From positions 89,221-153,220 of the forward strand of contig NZ_FNFZ01000002.1 in assembly GCF_900101015.1 (NCBI RefSeq): 64,000 nt of DNA. Direction: 5' to 3'. This stretch comes from Sarcina sp. DSM 11001 (GTDB lineage: Bacteria > Bacillota > Clostridia > Lachnospirales > Lachnospiraceae). The translations under genes were made by a program, and so were the position numbers. Under the pieces are notes generated by a model. It worked only from the letters and a program-made list of their open reading frames with translations, did not search any database and was not told where the DNA came from. Each line of letters opens with the position of its first letter. Position 1 is the stretch's first letter. Below are positions 9,136-17,865 of this stretch, in pieces.

Positions 9136-10521
9136 ATGGCGGCTGTTCTGTCTAAGATTAATGATACTCTGTACACATGGCTTTTGATTTATCTGCTTGC
9201 GGGAAGCGGGATCTATTTTTCAATCCGGACCCGCTTCGTCCAGATGCGGCGGTTTAGAGATGCCCTGCGCTGTATGATGGAGAAAAAGGAAGGGGACAAG
9301 GGTGTCTCTTCCTTTCAGGCACTGATGATCGCCACGGCTTCCCGCGTCGGCACGGGAAACATGGCGGGTGTGGCGACCGCGATCATCATGGGAGGCCCCG
9401 GCGCGGCTTTCTGGATGTGGCTTATGGCGATTCTGGGTTCCTCGTCGGCGTTTGTAGAGAGTACGCTGGCGCAGATTTATAAGAAGAAAGAGGGAGATTC
9501 CTTTAAGGGAGGCCCGGCTTACTATATTGAGAGGGCGCTGCACGCCCGCTGGCTGGGCATTATTTTTGCCATTTCCCTGATCGCGACCTTTGCCTTTGGC
9601 TTTAACGGGCTGCAGTCCTATAATATCGTATCCGCCTTTGGCGTCTATGTGGAGGATCTCGAACACAGCATCCTGCCCACGGCGATCGGTCTGATTCTGG
9701 CCGTTTGCGCTCTGATCATTTTCTTTGCAGGAGACATTATCGGAAAGATCTCCTCGGTACTTGTCCCTCTGATGGCTGGTCTGTATATCCTGATCGGAAT
9801 CTTTGTGATCCTGACCAACATCACGCGCATTCCGGGCGTGATGGCTGTCGTGCTGGCCAATGCATTTGATTTCAGGTCTATTTTCGGCGGCTTTGTAGGT
9901 TCCTGCATGGTGATGGGCATCAAGCGGGGACTGTTTTCCAATGAGGCGGGCATGGGCTCCGCCCCGAACGCCAGCGCATCCGCGACAGTTTCACACCCTG
10001 CCAAGCAGGGCCTGGCGCAGATCATTTCTGTTTACATTGATACCCTGCTGATCTGCTCCACGACAGTCTTCCTGATCCTGCTCACTGGTGACTGGTCGGA
10101 TACCGGTTATTCGGGAATCCCGCTCCTGCAGCAGTGCGTAGCCCGGGTCATCGGACCCATCGGGATCCATTTTGTGACGGTCATCGTCTGCCTGTTTGCT
10201 TTTACCTCCATTATCGGTAATTATTTCTATGCGGAGGCAAACATCCTTTTTATCACAAAAAACAAAACAGCCATGACTGTTTTCAGGATCGCGGCGGCTG
10301 TCATGGTCTTTATCGGTGCACGCAACAGCCTGAGTGTCGCCTGGGATCTTGCGGATATTACCATGGGTCTCGAAGCGGTCGTCAACATCATCGCGATCCT
10401 GCTCCTGGGCCGCATCGCTTTTGCCGCACTGGATGACTATGAAAAACAGAAGGCGCAGGGCCTCGACCCCGTCTTTCACGAATCCAATATCGGCCTGAGC
10501 GACACGGATGTGTGGAAATAA
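9136..10521 (+). CDS. sodium:alanine symporter (AGCS family)
   Basis: A 461-residue inner-membrane symporter, typical AGCS length, with about eleven membrane helices. Signature blocks include RTRFVQMRRF near residue 30, a GTGNMAGVATAI helix break near 73, and GLFSNEAGMGSAPNASA near 268. These are the classic motifs of the alanine or glycine:cation symporter family. It imports alanine or glycine with Na+. The start is preceded by AAAAGGAGAG. The last codons are duplicated twice downstream in a 61-bp tandem array. No partner genes are in the same transcript. Confidence 0.92.
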   Translation: MAAVLSKINDTLYTWLLIYLLAGSGIYFSIRTRFVQMRRFRDALRCMMEKKEGDKGVSSFQALMIATASRVGTGNMAGVATAIIMGGPGAAFWMWLMAILGSSSAFVESTLAQIYKKKEGDSFKGGPAYYIERALHARWLGIIFAISLIATFAFGFNGLQSYNIVSAFGVYVEDLEHSILPTAIGLILAVCALIIFFAGDIIGKISSVLVPLMAGLYILIGIFVILTNITRIPGVMAVVLANAFDFRSIFGGFVGSCMVMGIKRGLFSNEAGMGSAPNASASATVSHPAKQGLAQIISVYIDTLLICSTTVFLILLTGDWSDTGYSGIPLLQQCVARVIGPIGIHFVTVIVCLFAFTSIIGNYFYAEANILFITKNKTAMTVFRIAAAVMVFIGARNSLSVAWDLADITMGLEAVVNIIAILLLGRIAFAALDDYEKQKAQGLDPVFHESNIGLSDTDVWK

Positions 10522-10645
10522 GTTATTGTGTCCGGATAGAGACAGGTTATGCATACTGAGCGACACGGATGTATGGAAATAAGTAAATGTGTCCGGATAG
10601 CGACAGGTTATGCATACTGAGCGGCACGGATGTGTGGGAATAAGG
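10495..10645 (+). repeat. 61-bp tandem repeat across the symporter stop codon
   Basis: Units start at 10495, 10556 and 10617 (the last partial), each beginning CTGAGCGRCACGGATG. The first unit contains the final codons and TAA of the symporter; the others lie beyond it. The period is not a multiple of three, so the copies are not coding. Confidence 0.95.
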
Positions 10646-10649
10646 GATG

Positions 10650-11447
10650 TCAGCCTTCCAGATAAAGCTCCCGGAGCTTTTCGCGTTCGTCCTGTGTGAT
10701 CCCCAGGCCTTCGGACAGATAGGTGTCCATATTCGAATATTTTTGTTCAACTGTATTGTAGAAAGTCAGAATATATTCCTCTTCCGCGCTGAAAAGGTAG
10801 CGGAGGGATTCATCAGCGAGGGGACTGTCCGTCCCCTCTTGTTTTTTATACATTGCGGACAGACGGAGGATATCTTCAGCGAGGCATTCGCGAGTGTAGA
10901 GATAGTCTGCGATGATCTCTTCCCGGGAGACCCCAAGGAGCTCCAGAACGATCACTGTCGCGACCCCGGCCCTGTCTTTGCCTGCGGTGCAGTGCCACAG
11001 CACGGCTTTGTCCCGGGGGACTGTCAGCAGCCGGATAAATTTCGCATACTGGGAGAGGGCGTACTTACCCATGGCAAAGGAACTGTACATATCGCACATA
11101 TACTCCTTTGCTTCTTTCGGTTTGTGCAGCAGGAGGGCGACGGCGCCCTTGTCGGATTCCTCCTCCCTGGTGATACCCGCTGTGAGAGAGTCCACTACGG
11201 GAATATGGTGGTATTCCACACCGGGGATCTCCTGGTCAGGCTGCTTGTTTCTCTCCTGGTTTGTGCGGAAGTCTACGACTGTACTGAGCATCTGTGAGAG
11301 CAGGAACCGGTCATCATCCGACAGATTAGCCAGGTGGCCGCAGCGGATCAGACGGCCCCTCCGGATCCGGCGGCCGTCCCCGGTCTGTATTCCGCCCAGA
11401 TCCCGGATGTTGTGCAGATTATCAAATTTTAGCAGTGTACTAGGCAT
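10650..11447 (-). CDS. tyrosine-protein phosphatase (Y_phosphatase3 / LipA-like)
   Basis: A 265-residue cytosolic protein of the bacterial tyrosine/dual-specificity phosphatase family. The family opening motif NIRDLGG is at about residues 13-19. The P-loop HCTAGKDRAG (Cys-X5-Arg) lies near residue 152. The AGKDR variant is typical of the LipA/PTP-like group, which dephosphorylates phosphotyrosine and often phosphoinositides. AAAGGAAA precedes the start. It stands alone between the symporter repeats and the ncRNA region, convergent with the symporter. Confidence 0.85.
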   Translation of the reverse strand: MPSTLLKFDNLHNIRDLGGIQTGDGRRIRRGRLIRCGHLANLSDDDRFLLSQMLSTVVDFRTNQERNKQPDQEIPGVEYHHIPVVDSLTAGITREEESDKGAVALLLHKPKEAKEYMCDMYSSFAMGKYALSQYAKFIRLLTVPRDKAVLWHCTAGKDRAGVATVIVLELLGVSREEIIADYLYTRECLAEDILRLSAMYKKQEGTDSPLADESLRYLFSAEEEYILTFYNTVEQKYSNMDTYLSEGLGITQDEREKLRELYLEG

Positions 11448-11631
11448 TTCTGATATTTCCTTTCATTTTCACTTCCATATTCATTTGTATCATTATCTCA
11501 CGGAGCAGACAAAACAACAATCACCGGATTCTCCGGATAAAGCTGACGAAAGGAAGATTATGCTGAAAATTACCATAATTGTCTAAATTATCTGAATAAA
11601 CAAATAATTTTAAAAAATATAGATATTTTTA

Positions 11632-11659
11632 TTGACAATTCAGGCCTAAATGATATAAT
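11632..11659 (+). promoter_or_regulatory. strong sigma-A promoter for the ncRNA
   Basis: A perfect TTGACA (11632-11637) and a perfect TATAAT (11654-11659) are 16 bp apart. The predicted transcription start is near 11666. This is the best consensus promoter in the window. Confidence 0.85.
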
Positions 11660-11665
11660 AAACAC

Positions 11666-12335
11666 ATCAAAACGATAGACGTTACCCGGGTAAAACATAT
11701 ACGATCGTCGATTGAAACTGTTGTTTAGCAAAACATTAAAAAGCAGTTCATTGTAAACGTCTTGAAGTATTTTATTTAAAATAGATTAGATTCATGATAT
11801 GAAAAATAATCTGTTTGCCGTAACATTGGAATCTGGGTAAAGGAGGTACGGTCCGAAGAAATACTAAAGTTTCACCATCATTTTAACCAGACCAGTTTTT
11901 GTTTTCAGCAAAGATCAACCAGTTTGTAACCGTCGGAATCCAGGAGAGGAAGGTACGGACCAATTATCTAAGAATCTTTTTTCTCAAAACAATTCGAAAA
12001 TCACCGATATTGTGAAGCGAGTTCGTTAAGGGGCAGGTTTGATAGATAATATATTAAGATGAAACAGGATCATCTACAAATATCGGTTGATTTGCGAAGA
12101 TGAACTGCAGCACTATCGATATATAAGAGAACCAGTACATCCCATATGAGTGATGAAAAGAGTTCCGGGTACCATCTGCAGACGAGAAATGCAGGCGGGA
12201 AATAAGATCGATCATCCTGCAGTGAATCAAAAAAATTTAATACAGGAGGTACAAACCATTGGACAAGAATTCCTGAGAAGGGATGTTGATCGCAGGCAGA
12301 GTGGACAGCCGCACAACATCCCTTCTCTTTTTTTT
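11666..12335 (+). ncRNA. candidate large structured non-coding RNA (~670 nt)
   Basis: A consensus promoter and a 14-bp terminator bound about 670 bp that contain no credible gene and are clearly more AT-rich than the flanks. Long-range complementarity is visible: AGACGTT (11677-11683) with AACGTCT (11756-11762) enclosing AACTG/CAGTT, and ACCGATATT (12003-12011) with AATATCGGT (12079-12087). A motif ending in AGGAGGTAC or AGGAAGGTAC then (G)G-CC occurs three times (11828-11854, 11935-11961, 12234-12257) without open frames behind it. Size and context fit the class of large ornate RNAs such as ROOL or GOLLD, but I cannot assign a family from memory. RNase P RNA and tmRNA are excluded by missing signatures. 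The rest of 11448-12578 shows no gene. Confidence 0.65.
12275..12335 (+). terminator. intrinsic terminator of the ncRNA
   Basis: GAGAAGGGATGTTG (12275-12288) pairs perfectly with CAACATCCCTTCTC (12314-12327), followed by eight T residues. Confidence 0.95.
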
Positions 12336-12578
12336 GTGTCTTTTTTGGATATTCAAAGTTTTGGATATTCAAAGTTCTTTAGGGTTTGCCAAAGTTTTTT
12401 GTGTTTTTTTGTGTGGAGACTTTGTGGTGAATTTATTGTGGAAATGTGGAAATCTTTTTGAGAATAATGGATTAATCCCACATCCGCCTTGAAATCCCTG
12501 ATGAATATGATAATGTAAGAAGCCAGAGAAAAAATGGACGGAAATGGACGAATTATCTATCTTTAAGAGGTGATTTCG

Positions 12579-14648
12579 ATGTGTGGAATTTGCGGATTTA
12601 CCGGTCAGAATGTTGACCGGGGGCAGGTGCTGACCGATATGATGAACCGGATCATTCACCGGGGACCGGACGGTGCAGGGCAATATATGGACGATGAGAT
12701 CGCGATGGGCTTCAGACGCCTGTCGATCATTGATCTTGAGGGCGGGGATCAGCCTATGCGTACTGAAGACGGCAGGCTGGTCATCACTTTTAACGGGGAA
12801 ATTTATAACTATCGTGAACTGCGGGAGGAGCTCAAGGGCAGAGGACACAGCTTCCGGACCAGGTCGGATACGGAGGTCCTGCTGCACGGGTACAGTGAGT
12901 ACGGTGTGAAGATCCTTGACCGGCTGCGCGGAATGTTTGCCTTTGTGATCTGGGATACCCGGAAAAAGGAGCTTTTCGGTGCCCGCGATATGTTTGGCAT
13001 CAAGCCTTTTTATTATGCGCAGGCAGAAGGAAGCTTTATTTATGGCTCCGAGATCAAGAGCATTCTGGAATATCCCGGATACGAGCGCGAAGTGAATCTG
13101 GAGGCACTGGAGCAGTACATGTCCTTCCAGTACTCGGTGCTCCCGGAGACTTTTTTCAAGGGGATCTTCAGGCTTCCGGCGGGACATTATATGATATGGA
13201 AGGATGGAAAACTGCGGACACGCCGGTATTTCGATCCCATGCTGACACCTGTGAAGGCAAAGGACAGGGAGAAAGAAGAAGGCAGGAAAACAGTCGGAGA
13301 GAAGGCTGTCGGGGAGAAAGCTGCCGGGGAAAAAGCTGCCGGGGAGAAAGCAGACAGTCATAATTGTATTGATGGATCTGGAGCCGGGCAGAGCGCGCAC
13401 GACCGTCTCGTCGATGAGATCGACCGCGCTGTGCAGGAGTCGGTTCGCTACCACATGGTGAGCGATGTGGAGGTTGCCTCCCTCCTTTCCAGCGGAGTGG
13501 ACTCCTCTTATGTCGCCGCGACCTTTAAGGGAGCCAAGACCTTTACGGTGGGCTTTGACTACGAGACCTACAATGAGATTCCTTATGCCGAGGCGCTTTC
13601 CGGCGAGGTCGGGATCAGGAATTACAGCAAGATCATTTCCACCCGGGAGTACTGGAAGGAATTTCCGAAGATCCAGTATTATATGGACGAGCCTCTGGCA
13701 GACGCGTCGGCGGCGGCGCTCTATTTTGTGGACCGCGAGGCGTCCAGGCATGTCAAAGTCATTCTTTCCGGGGAGGGGGCCGATGAGTTGTTCGGCGGTT
13801 ATGTGATCTACCATGAGCCCTTTTCTCTCAATGCTTATCAGAAGATTCCGGCCGGAGTGCGCCGCGCCGCGGCCGCAGCTGTTTCCGTGTTGCCGGGACA
13901 TCCCAAGGGGAAAGGCTTTATCATGCGGGGCGCGAAACCGGTCGAGGAAAGGTTTATAGGTAATGCCAATGTCTATACTGTAAAGCTGCGGAACAGGGTC
14001 CTCAGGCACACGACAAAGAATTTCGACCCGAAAAATCTGACCGCACCTTATTACAGACGGGCACGCCATCTGTCGGACACGGAAAAAATGCAGTACATCG
14101 ACCTCAATTTCTGGCTCCAGGGGGATATCCTGCTCAAGGCGGACAAAATGAGCATGGCCCATGGGCTCGAGAGCCGGGTCCCCTTCCTGGACCGCGGTGT
14201 CTTCACGACGGCGAAAAACATCCCCCTTGAAGAAAAGATCAGCAGGACCAATACCAAAACAGCTTTCCGCGAGGCGGCGCGCAGATATATCCCTGAAGCG
14301 GCTGCCCAGAAAAAGAAACTGGGCTTCCCGGTCCCGATCCGCATCTGGCTCCGCCAGGACAAATATTACGGTATTGTCAAAAAGGCGTTCCTGAGCAAAG
14401 AAGCACAGCTGTTTTTCCATACAGAGGAGCTTATGAAGCTTCTGGACGCACACCGGGCCGGTCGGGAGGACTACAGCAGACAGATCTGGACCGTGTATAC
14501 CTTCCTGGTCTGGTACCGCCAGTACTTTGTCCCCGGAGCCTGCTCCGTCACGATAGAAGATGAACTTGCCATGGAGCACATGCACGAGGAAAAAAACCGC
14601 GAAGCTCTGGAAGAAAGCGGAGCAGCAGCCCCTGCCCTGGCCCGGTGA
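12579..14648 (+). CDS. asnB: asparagine synthase (glutamine-hydrolysing)
   Basis: A 689-residue AsnB. The class II amidotransferase domain begins directly with MCGICGF, so Cys2 becomes the N-terminal nucleophile, fixing the start at 12579; AAGAGGTG precedes it. RGPDG and the FNGEIYN block are present. The synthetase domain has the pyrophosphate-binding motif SSGVDSSY near residue 306 and a conserved GEGADELFGGY block near 397. It converts aspartate, glutamine and ATP to asparagine. Between the domains, near residues 230-255, is an inserted charged repeat (VGEKA, AAGEKA units) that lengthens the protein beyond the usual ~620 residues. Confidence 0.92.
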   Translation: MCGICGFTGQNVDRGQVLTDMMNRIIHRGPDGAGQYMDDEIAMGFRRLSIIDLEGGDQPMRTEDGRLVITFNGEIYNYRELREELKGRGHSFRTRSDTEVLLHGYSEYGVKILDRLRGMFAFVIWDTRKKELFGARDMFGIKPFYYAQAEGSFIYGSEIKSILEYPGYEREVNLEALEQYMSFQYSVLPETFFKGIFRLPAGHYMIWKDGKLRTRRYFDPMLTPVKAKDREKEEGRKTVGEKAVGEKAAGEKAAGEKADSHNCIDGSGAGQSAHDRLVDEIDRAVQESVRYHMVSDVEVASLLSSGVDSSYVAATFKGAKTFTVGFDYETYNEIPYAEALSGEVGIRNYSKIISTREYWKEFPKIQYYMDEPLADASAAALYFVDREASRHVKVILSGEGADELFGGYVIYHEPFSLNAYQKIPAGVRRAAAAAVSVLPGHPKGKGFIMRGAKPVEERFIGNANVYTVKLRNRVLRHTTKNFDPKNLTAPYYRRARHLSDTEKMQYIDLNFWLQGDILLKADKMSMAHGLESRVPFLDRGVFTTAKNIPLEEKISRTNTKTAFREAARRYIPEAAAQKKKLGFPVPIRIWLRQDKYYGIVKKAFLSKEAQLFFHTEELMKLLDAHRAGREDYSRQIWTVYTFLVWYRQYFVPGACSVTIEDELAMEHMHEEKNREALEESGAAAPALAR

Positions 14649-14769
14649 TTCCTCTTTGTTTGTGACGAGGAACAGAGAACAGGCTGGACTGACGTATGTA
14701 AGTCAGACAGACAATAAATAGATTAAGATGGGTGAACACCGCTAAAAAAACACTTAGCAGAACCAGGAA

Positions 14770-14802
14770 GGGGACGGTTCTTAGTCTCTGTCCCCTGTCT
14801 CT
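14770..14802 (+). terminator. probable terminator after asnB
   Basis: GGGGAC (14770-14775) and GTCCCC (14790-14795) form a short GC stem, followed by TGTCTCTTTT. The GGGGACGGTTCTT phrase is also used in the hairpin at 21996-22055. Confidence 0.5.
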
Positions 14803-14940
14803 TTTCAGGCAGGTCTGTAACAGCAGCAGGGAACTGGTCTTTGTTCTGTAAAAAGAAGATTGCTATTTTTATCTTTCTGTGGGAAAATATTGGAAACGCG
14901 AAAGCAAGAAATAATGGAAATACAGGAGGCGGACTCAGTT

Positions 14941-15069
14941 ATGGAACTTGGTGTTGTAGTAGGGATTGCGGCGATCAGCATTATGACCCTGATCGCAGTA
15001 CTCATGGGCATTGTTGCGGCAGTTTCCACGGTCTCGGGAATTGACACACGGGACAATGAGGGAGACTGA
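14941..15069 (+). CDS. small single-pass membrane protein (42 aa)
   Basis: A 42-residue peptide with one long hydrophobic helix (residues 3-33, rich in V, I, A and G) and a short acidic tail ending DTRDNEGD. AGGAGG lies upstream of the ATG at 14941. Its hydrophobic profile and short polar tail look like a genuine small membrane protein. There is no recognisable family and no partner gene nearby, so the function is unknown. Confidence 0.5.
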   Translation: MELGVVVGIAAISIMTLIAVLMGIVAAVSTVSGIDTRDNEGD

Positions 15070-15403
15070 CTGAACGGCCTTGTTCAATAGAATCTCTGCC
15101 TGAGAATCTCTGCATGCCGTGAAGGATAAAGACTTATGTCCGAAGAATTTATGGACCACTCGTGATCAAGGGAATGATGATCAGGAAATTTATGATCATG
15201 GGATTTATGAGCAGCAGATGATAATAGTATGCCCCGGCGCAGGACCTGAAAGAGGAATCCAGCCGGGGTATTGTTGTGCAGGAATTTTCATTTCAGTTTT
15301 TACAGAGTCTCATAACGGCAGATATACACCATCAGAACAGCAGATATACACCAGACAATCAGCAGGTATGCGGCAGATAGCGATTTGACAGGAAGAAATA
15401 GTT
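15070..15403. other. intergenic gap without a convincing gene
   Basis: The 334 bp hold only a low-quality open frame of mixed composition. Short direct repeats (GATATACACCA at 15319 and 15345; AATCTCTGC at 15091 and 15105) are visible. No promoter or terminator stands out. Confidence 0.5.
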
Positions 15404-16237
15404 ATGCTCAGAGGCAATTTTCACACACACACTACGTTTTGCGACGGGAAGAACAGTGCTCAGGAAATGGTTGACCGGGCTCTGTACCTCGGCTTTACCC
15501 ATCTGGGCTTTTCCGGGCATATGGATCCCGATATCAGGATGGATCTGGAGGCTTATGATAATGAGATCCGGCGCCTTCAGAATCAATACCGGGGGAAACT
15601 GGATATCCTCCGGGGCGTCGAGCTGGATCTGCTTTACAGCCCTCAGAACAGGCAGGAGCAAGAACTTCTGGAGGGGATGGAGTATCTGATCGGATCGGTG
15701 CATTTTCTGGAGATGGACGGAAGGGCGGCTTTTGCGGTCGATGATACAGCCGGGCGGCTGGATGCGGGCTGCAGAGAGTTTTTCGGCGGGGATTATTACC
15801 GCATGGCAAAGGCCTATTATGAGCAGGAGGCGCAGATCTTTGACCGGCTGCACTGCACATTTGCAGGGCATTTTGATCTCATCACCCGCTTTAATGACGA
15901 CCGCCATGATCTGGATGAAAGCGACCGCAGGTATTATATGCCCGCACTTGAGGCGATGGAGTACCTGGTATCGAAAGAAATTCCTTTTGAGATCAACTGC
16001 GGGGCGGTCAACAGAGGCAGAAAGGCCGAACTTTATCCCAACCGCTTTTTACTCGGAAATCTGCGGAAAATGGGAGGACAGATCCTGATCAATTCGGATG
16101 CCCACCAGAAAGAGCTTCTGAACGGAGGATTTGATATTGCAGTGCGCACAGCTGTCGAGTGCGGATTCACCCATACCCTCTTTCTGGAACATGCCGGGGA
16201 CGGCAGTGTGCGTTTCTGTCAGATTCCTCTGGATTGA
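15404..16237 (+). CDS. PHP-domain phosphatase, histidinol-phosphatase-like
   Basis: A 277-residue PHP-superfamily hydrolase. The N-terminal metal motif HTHTTFCDG is at residues 7-15. GHMD (39-42), GVELD (72-76), SVHF (about 102), GHFD (about 153) and SDAH (about 226) supply the usual His/Asp/Glu ligands of the trinuclear centre. HisJ-type enzymes remove phosphate from L-histidinol phosphate in histidine synthesis. No other his genes are near, so a different phosphoester substrate is possible. The start has AGGAAG upstream. Confidence 0.8.
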   Translation: MLRGNFHTHTTFCDGKNSAQEMVDRALYLGFTHLGFSGHMDPDIRMDLEAYDNEIRRLQNQYRGKLDILRGVELDLLYSPQNRQEQELLEGMEYLIGSVHFLEMDGRAAFAVDDTAGRLDAGCREFFGGDYYRMAKAYYEQEAQIFDRLHCTFAGHFDLITRFNDDRHDLDESDRRYYMPALEAMEYLVSKEIPFEINCGAVNRGRKAELYPNRFLLGNLRKMGGQILINSDAHQKELLNGGFDIAVRTAVECGFTHTLFLEHAGDGSVRFCQIPLD

Positions 16238-16340
16238 AGTGCTGGGCGGAAATGCTGGACTGAAGTGCTGAACTGAAATACTGGGTTGAAGTGCTGGGCT
16301 GAAGTGCTGGAATGAAGTGCTGGGCGGAAGTATTTGAAGT
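16232..16340 (+). repeat. ~15-bp degenerate tandem repeat spanning the PHP gene stop
   Basis: Six to seven units of the type TGAAGTGCTGGGC run from the stop codon of the PHP gene into the intergenic region. The rest of the 290-bp gap to the next gene shows a short duplicated ATACTACGGT (16383-16405). Confidence 0.85.
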
Positions 16341-16527
16341 TTCGGCGGGCTGGGGCTGCTGACGGAGCAGATTTGCCGGTTCATACTACGGTCCATACTA
16401 CGGTTTATACTATATGTAACGGGTCAGGGAGAAATCCGTCTTATTTTGCAGTGAATCGCCAACTGACAATTGCCCGCTGCCCGGGCGTACAGCTCCAGAA
16501 ACGAGAGGACAGGAGGAACATAATAAG

Positions 16528-17736
16528 ATGAAGAGGAAGAATGTAATGCTTTTGAAAAAGGCTGCACTTTGTTTTCTGATGCTGAGTCTGATGCTCGGAG
16601 GCTGCGGCGGCTCTGCAAAGAACAGCGCTTCAGAGTCGCGGGATTATTCCGCGGAGAACAGCTTCCCGGGAGAACCGTCGGCTGTGTATGAGGCAGACGA
16701 GGATATGGAGGAAGAGTATACAGAGGAGGAGTATACAGAGGGGTACGACCCCGATGATTCCGCCCTGGCAATGGGGGATTATTCGCAAACCGTTGCCTCT
16801 GCGGCTCCAAAAGACACGGGAGGGACTGCGGCTCCGGAAAACGGAGGAGAAGGGAGCACAGAGCTTCCTTCTTCAAACCGCAAGATCGTCTACACCGGCA
16901 ATATTTCGCTCCAGACACTGGAATATGATAAATCCTCTCAAAGTATCCACGATAAGATCAACAAATACGGCGGGTTCGTAGAAAACGAGGATACTTTTAA
17001 TGAAGATCCTTACTGGTATTACAAAAACCGCACCGGCGCGGCGGCAAACCGCACAAAACGGAACCTGAACATCACGGCGCGGATCCCGGCTGAAAAGTTT
17101 AACGCCTTTATGAAGGATCTGGAAGAGGACGGGCAGGTCATCAATACCTCGGTTAATGCCAGGAACATCAGCGTGCAGTATGCGACTCATGATGCCTCCA
17201 GGAAAGCACTCGAGATCGAGCAGGGCCGTCTCCTGGAAATGATGGAAAAGGCAGAAACTGTCGAGGAGATGATCGCTGTCGAAGAACGTCTGACGGAGGT
17301 GGAGCGGGAGCTCAATGATGAAAAGACCCAGCTCTCGGCCATGGACAGGGATGTGGGCTTTTCCACGATTTATATCAGCCTTCAGGAGGTATTTGAGTAT
17401 TCAGAAACCGTTGTGGAAGTCAGTTACGGAGAGCAGCTCAAACGGGCATTTGGCAGGGCATGCGAAGGGTTTGTCACTTTCTGGAAGGATCTGATCCTGT
17501 TTATCGTGGAGACATTCCCCTTCCTGATCATGCTCGGAGTGATCATCACTGTGATCGTAAAGCTGATCCGCCGCGGCCGCAGGCGCAGACTTGAAAAAAG
17601 AGTCCGGATGGAGGAACAGCGCAGGGCTGCTATGCAGGCCGGAGCCGGTCTGACCGCAGACAGCGGCCTGACAGGAGACGCTGGTCCGAAAACAGATGAT
17701 AGTTCGGAAGCAGACGAAAAAAGGCGGAAACGTTAG
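16528..17736 (+). CDS. DUF4349 lipoprotein
   Basis: A 402-residue predicted lipoprotein. A basic N-terminus and hydrophobic stretch end in the lipobox LMLGGC, so Cys near residue 28 should be lipidated. An acidic, low-complexity linker follows. Residues 115-330 match the DUF4349 domain, including a coiled-coil block (EIEQGRLLEMMEKAETVEEM) and a conserved MDRDVGFSTIYISLQE. One transmembrane helix (about 330-352) and a basic cytosolic tail end the protein. DUF4349 proteins are cell-envelope proteins of unknown role. RBS AGGAGG is 12 nt upstream. Confidence 0.85.
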   Translation: MKRKNVMLLKKAALCFLMLSLMLGGCGGSAKNSASESRDYSAENSFPGEPSAVYEADEDMEEEYTEEEYTEGYDPDDSALAMGDYSQTVASAAPKDTGGTAAPENGGEGSTELPSSNRKIVYTGNISLQTLEYDKSSQSIHDKINKYGGFVENEDTFNEDPYWYYKNRTGAAANRTKRNLNITARIPAEKFNAFMKDLEEDGQVINTSVNARNISVQYATHDASRKALEIEQGRLLEMMEKAETVEEMIAVEERLTEVERELNDEKTQLSAMDRDVGFSTIYISLQEVFEYSETVVEVSYGEQLKRAFGRACEGFVTFWKDLILFIVETFPFLIMLGVIITVIVKLIRRGRRRRLEKRVRMEEQRRAAMQAGAGLTADSGLTGDAGPKTDDSSEADEKRRKR

Positions 17737-17801
17737 AGGATGAATGCTCGGGAAAATCATGCTATAATAAGTTTTATCGGAAGCAGGGGAGATGCCTCTG
17801 T

Positions 17802-17861
17802 ATGGAGAATCTTTTGTTTAAGAAGATCATCAGAATCATTATAATCACAATATTTGCTTAA
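17802..17861 (+). CDS. possible 19-residue hydrophobic leader peptide
   Basis: This small open frame has AGGGGAG about 11 nt before its ATG and a TATAAT (17763-17768) placed to start transcription just ahead. It encodes a short hydrophobic Ile-rich peptide (MENLLFKKIIRIIIITIFA). Its stop overlaps a TTG and lies 4 nt before the ATG of the next gene, which lacks its own ribosome binding site. Translational coupling is an inference. Confidence 0.4.
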   Translation: MENLLFKKIIRIIIITIFA

Positions 17862-17865
17862 ATAC

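Noticed and set aside
11666-12335. RNase P RNA or tmRNA as identity of the ncRNA
   Set aside because: The conserved GAGGAAAGTCC-type core of RNase P RNA and the tRNA-like ends of tmRNA are absent, and the transcript is too long.
12369-14585. A 738-codon open frame on the minus strand opposite asnB
   Set aside because: It is the antisense of a clear asparagine synthase; composition is biased and no family is recognisable. It is a by-product of codon bias in GC-rich genes.
15119-15388. An 89-codon open frame before the PHP gene
   Set aside because: No ribosome binding site, irregular composition and short direct repeats; looks like non-coding DNA.
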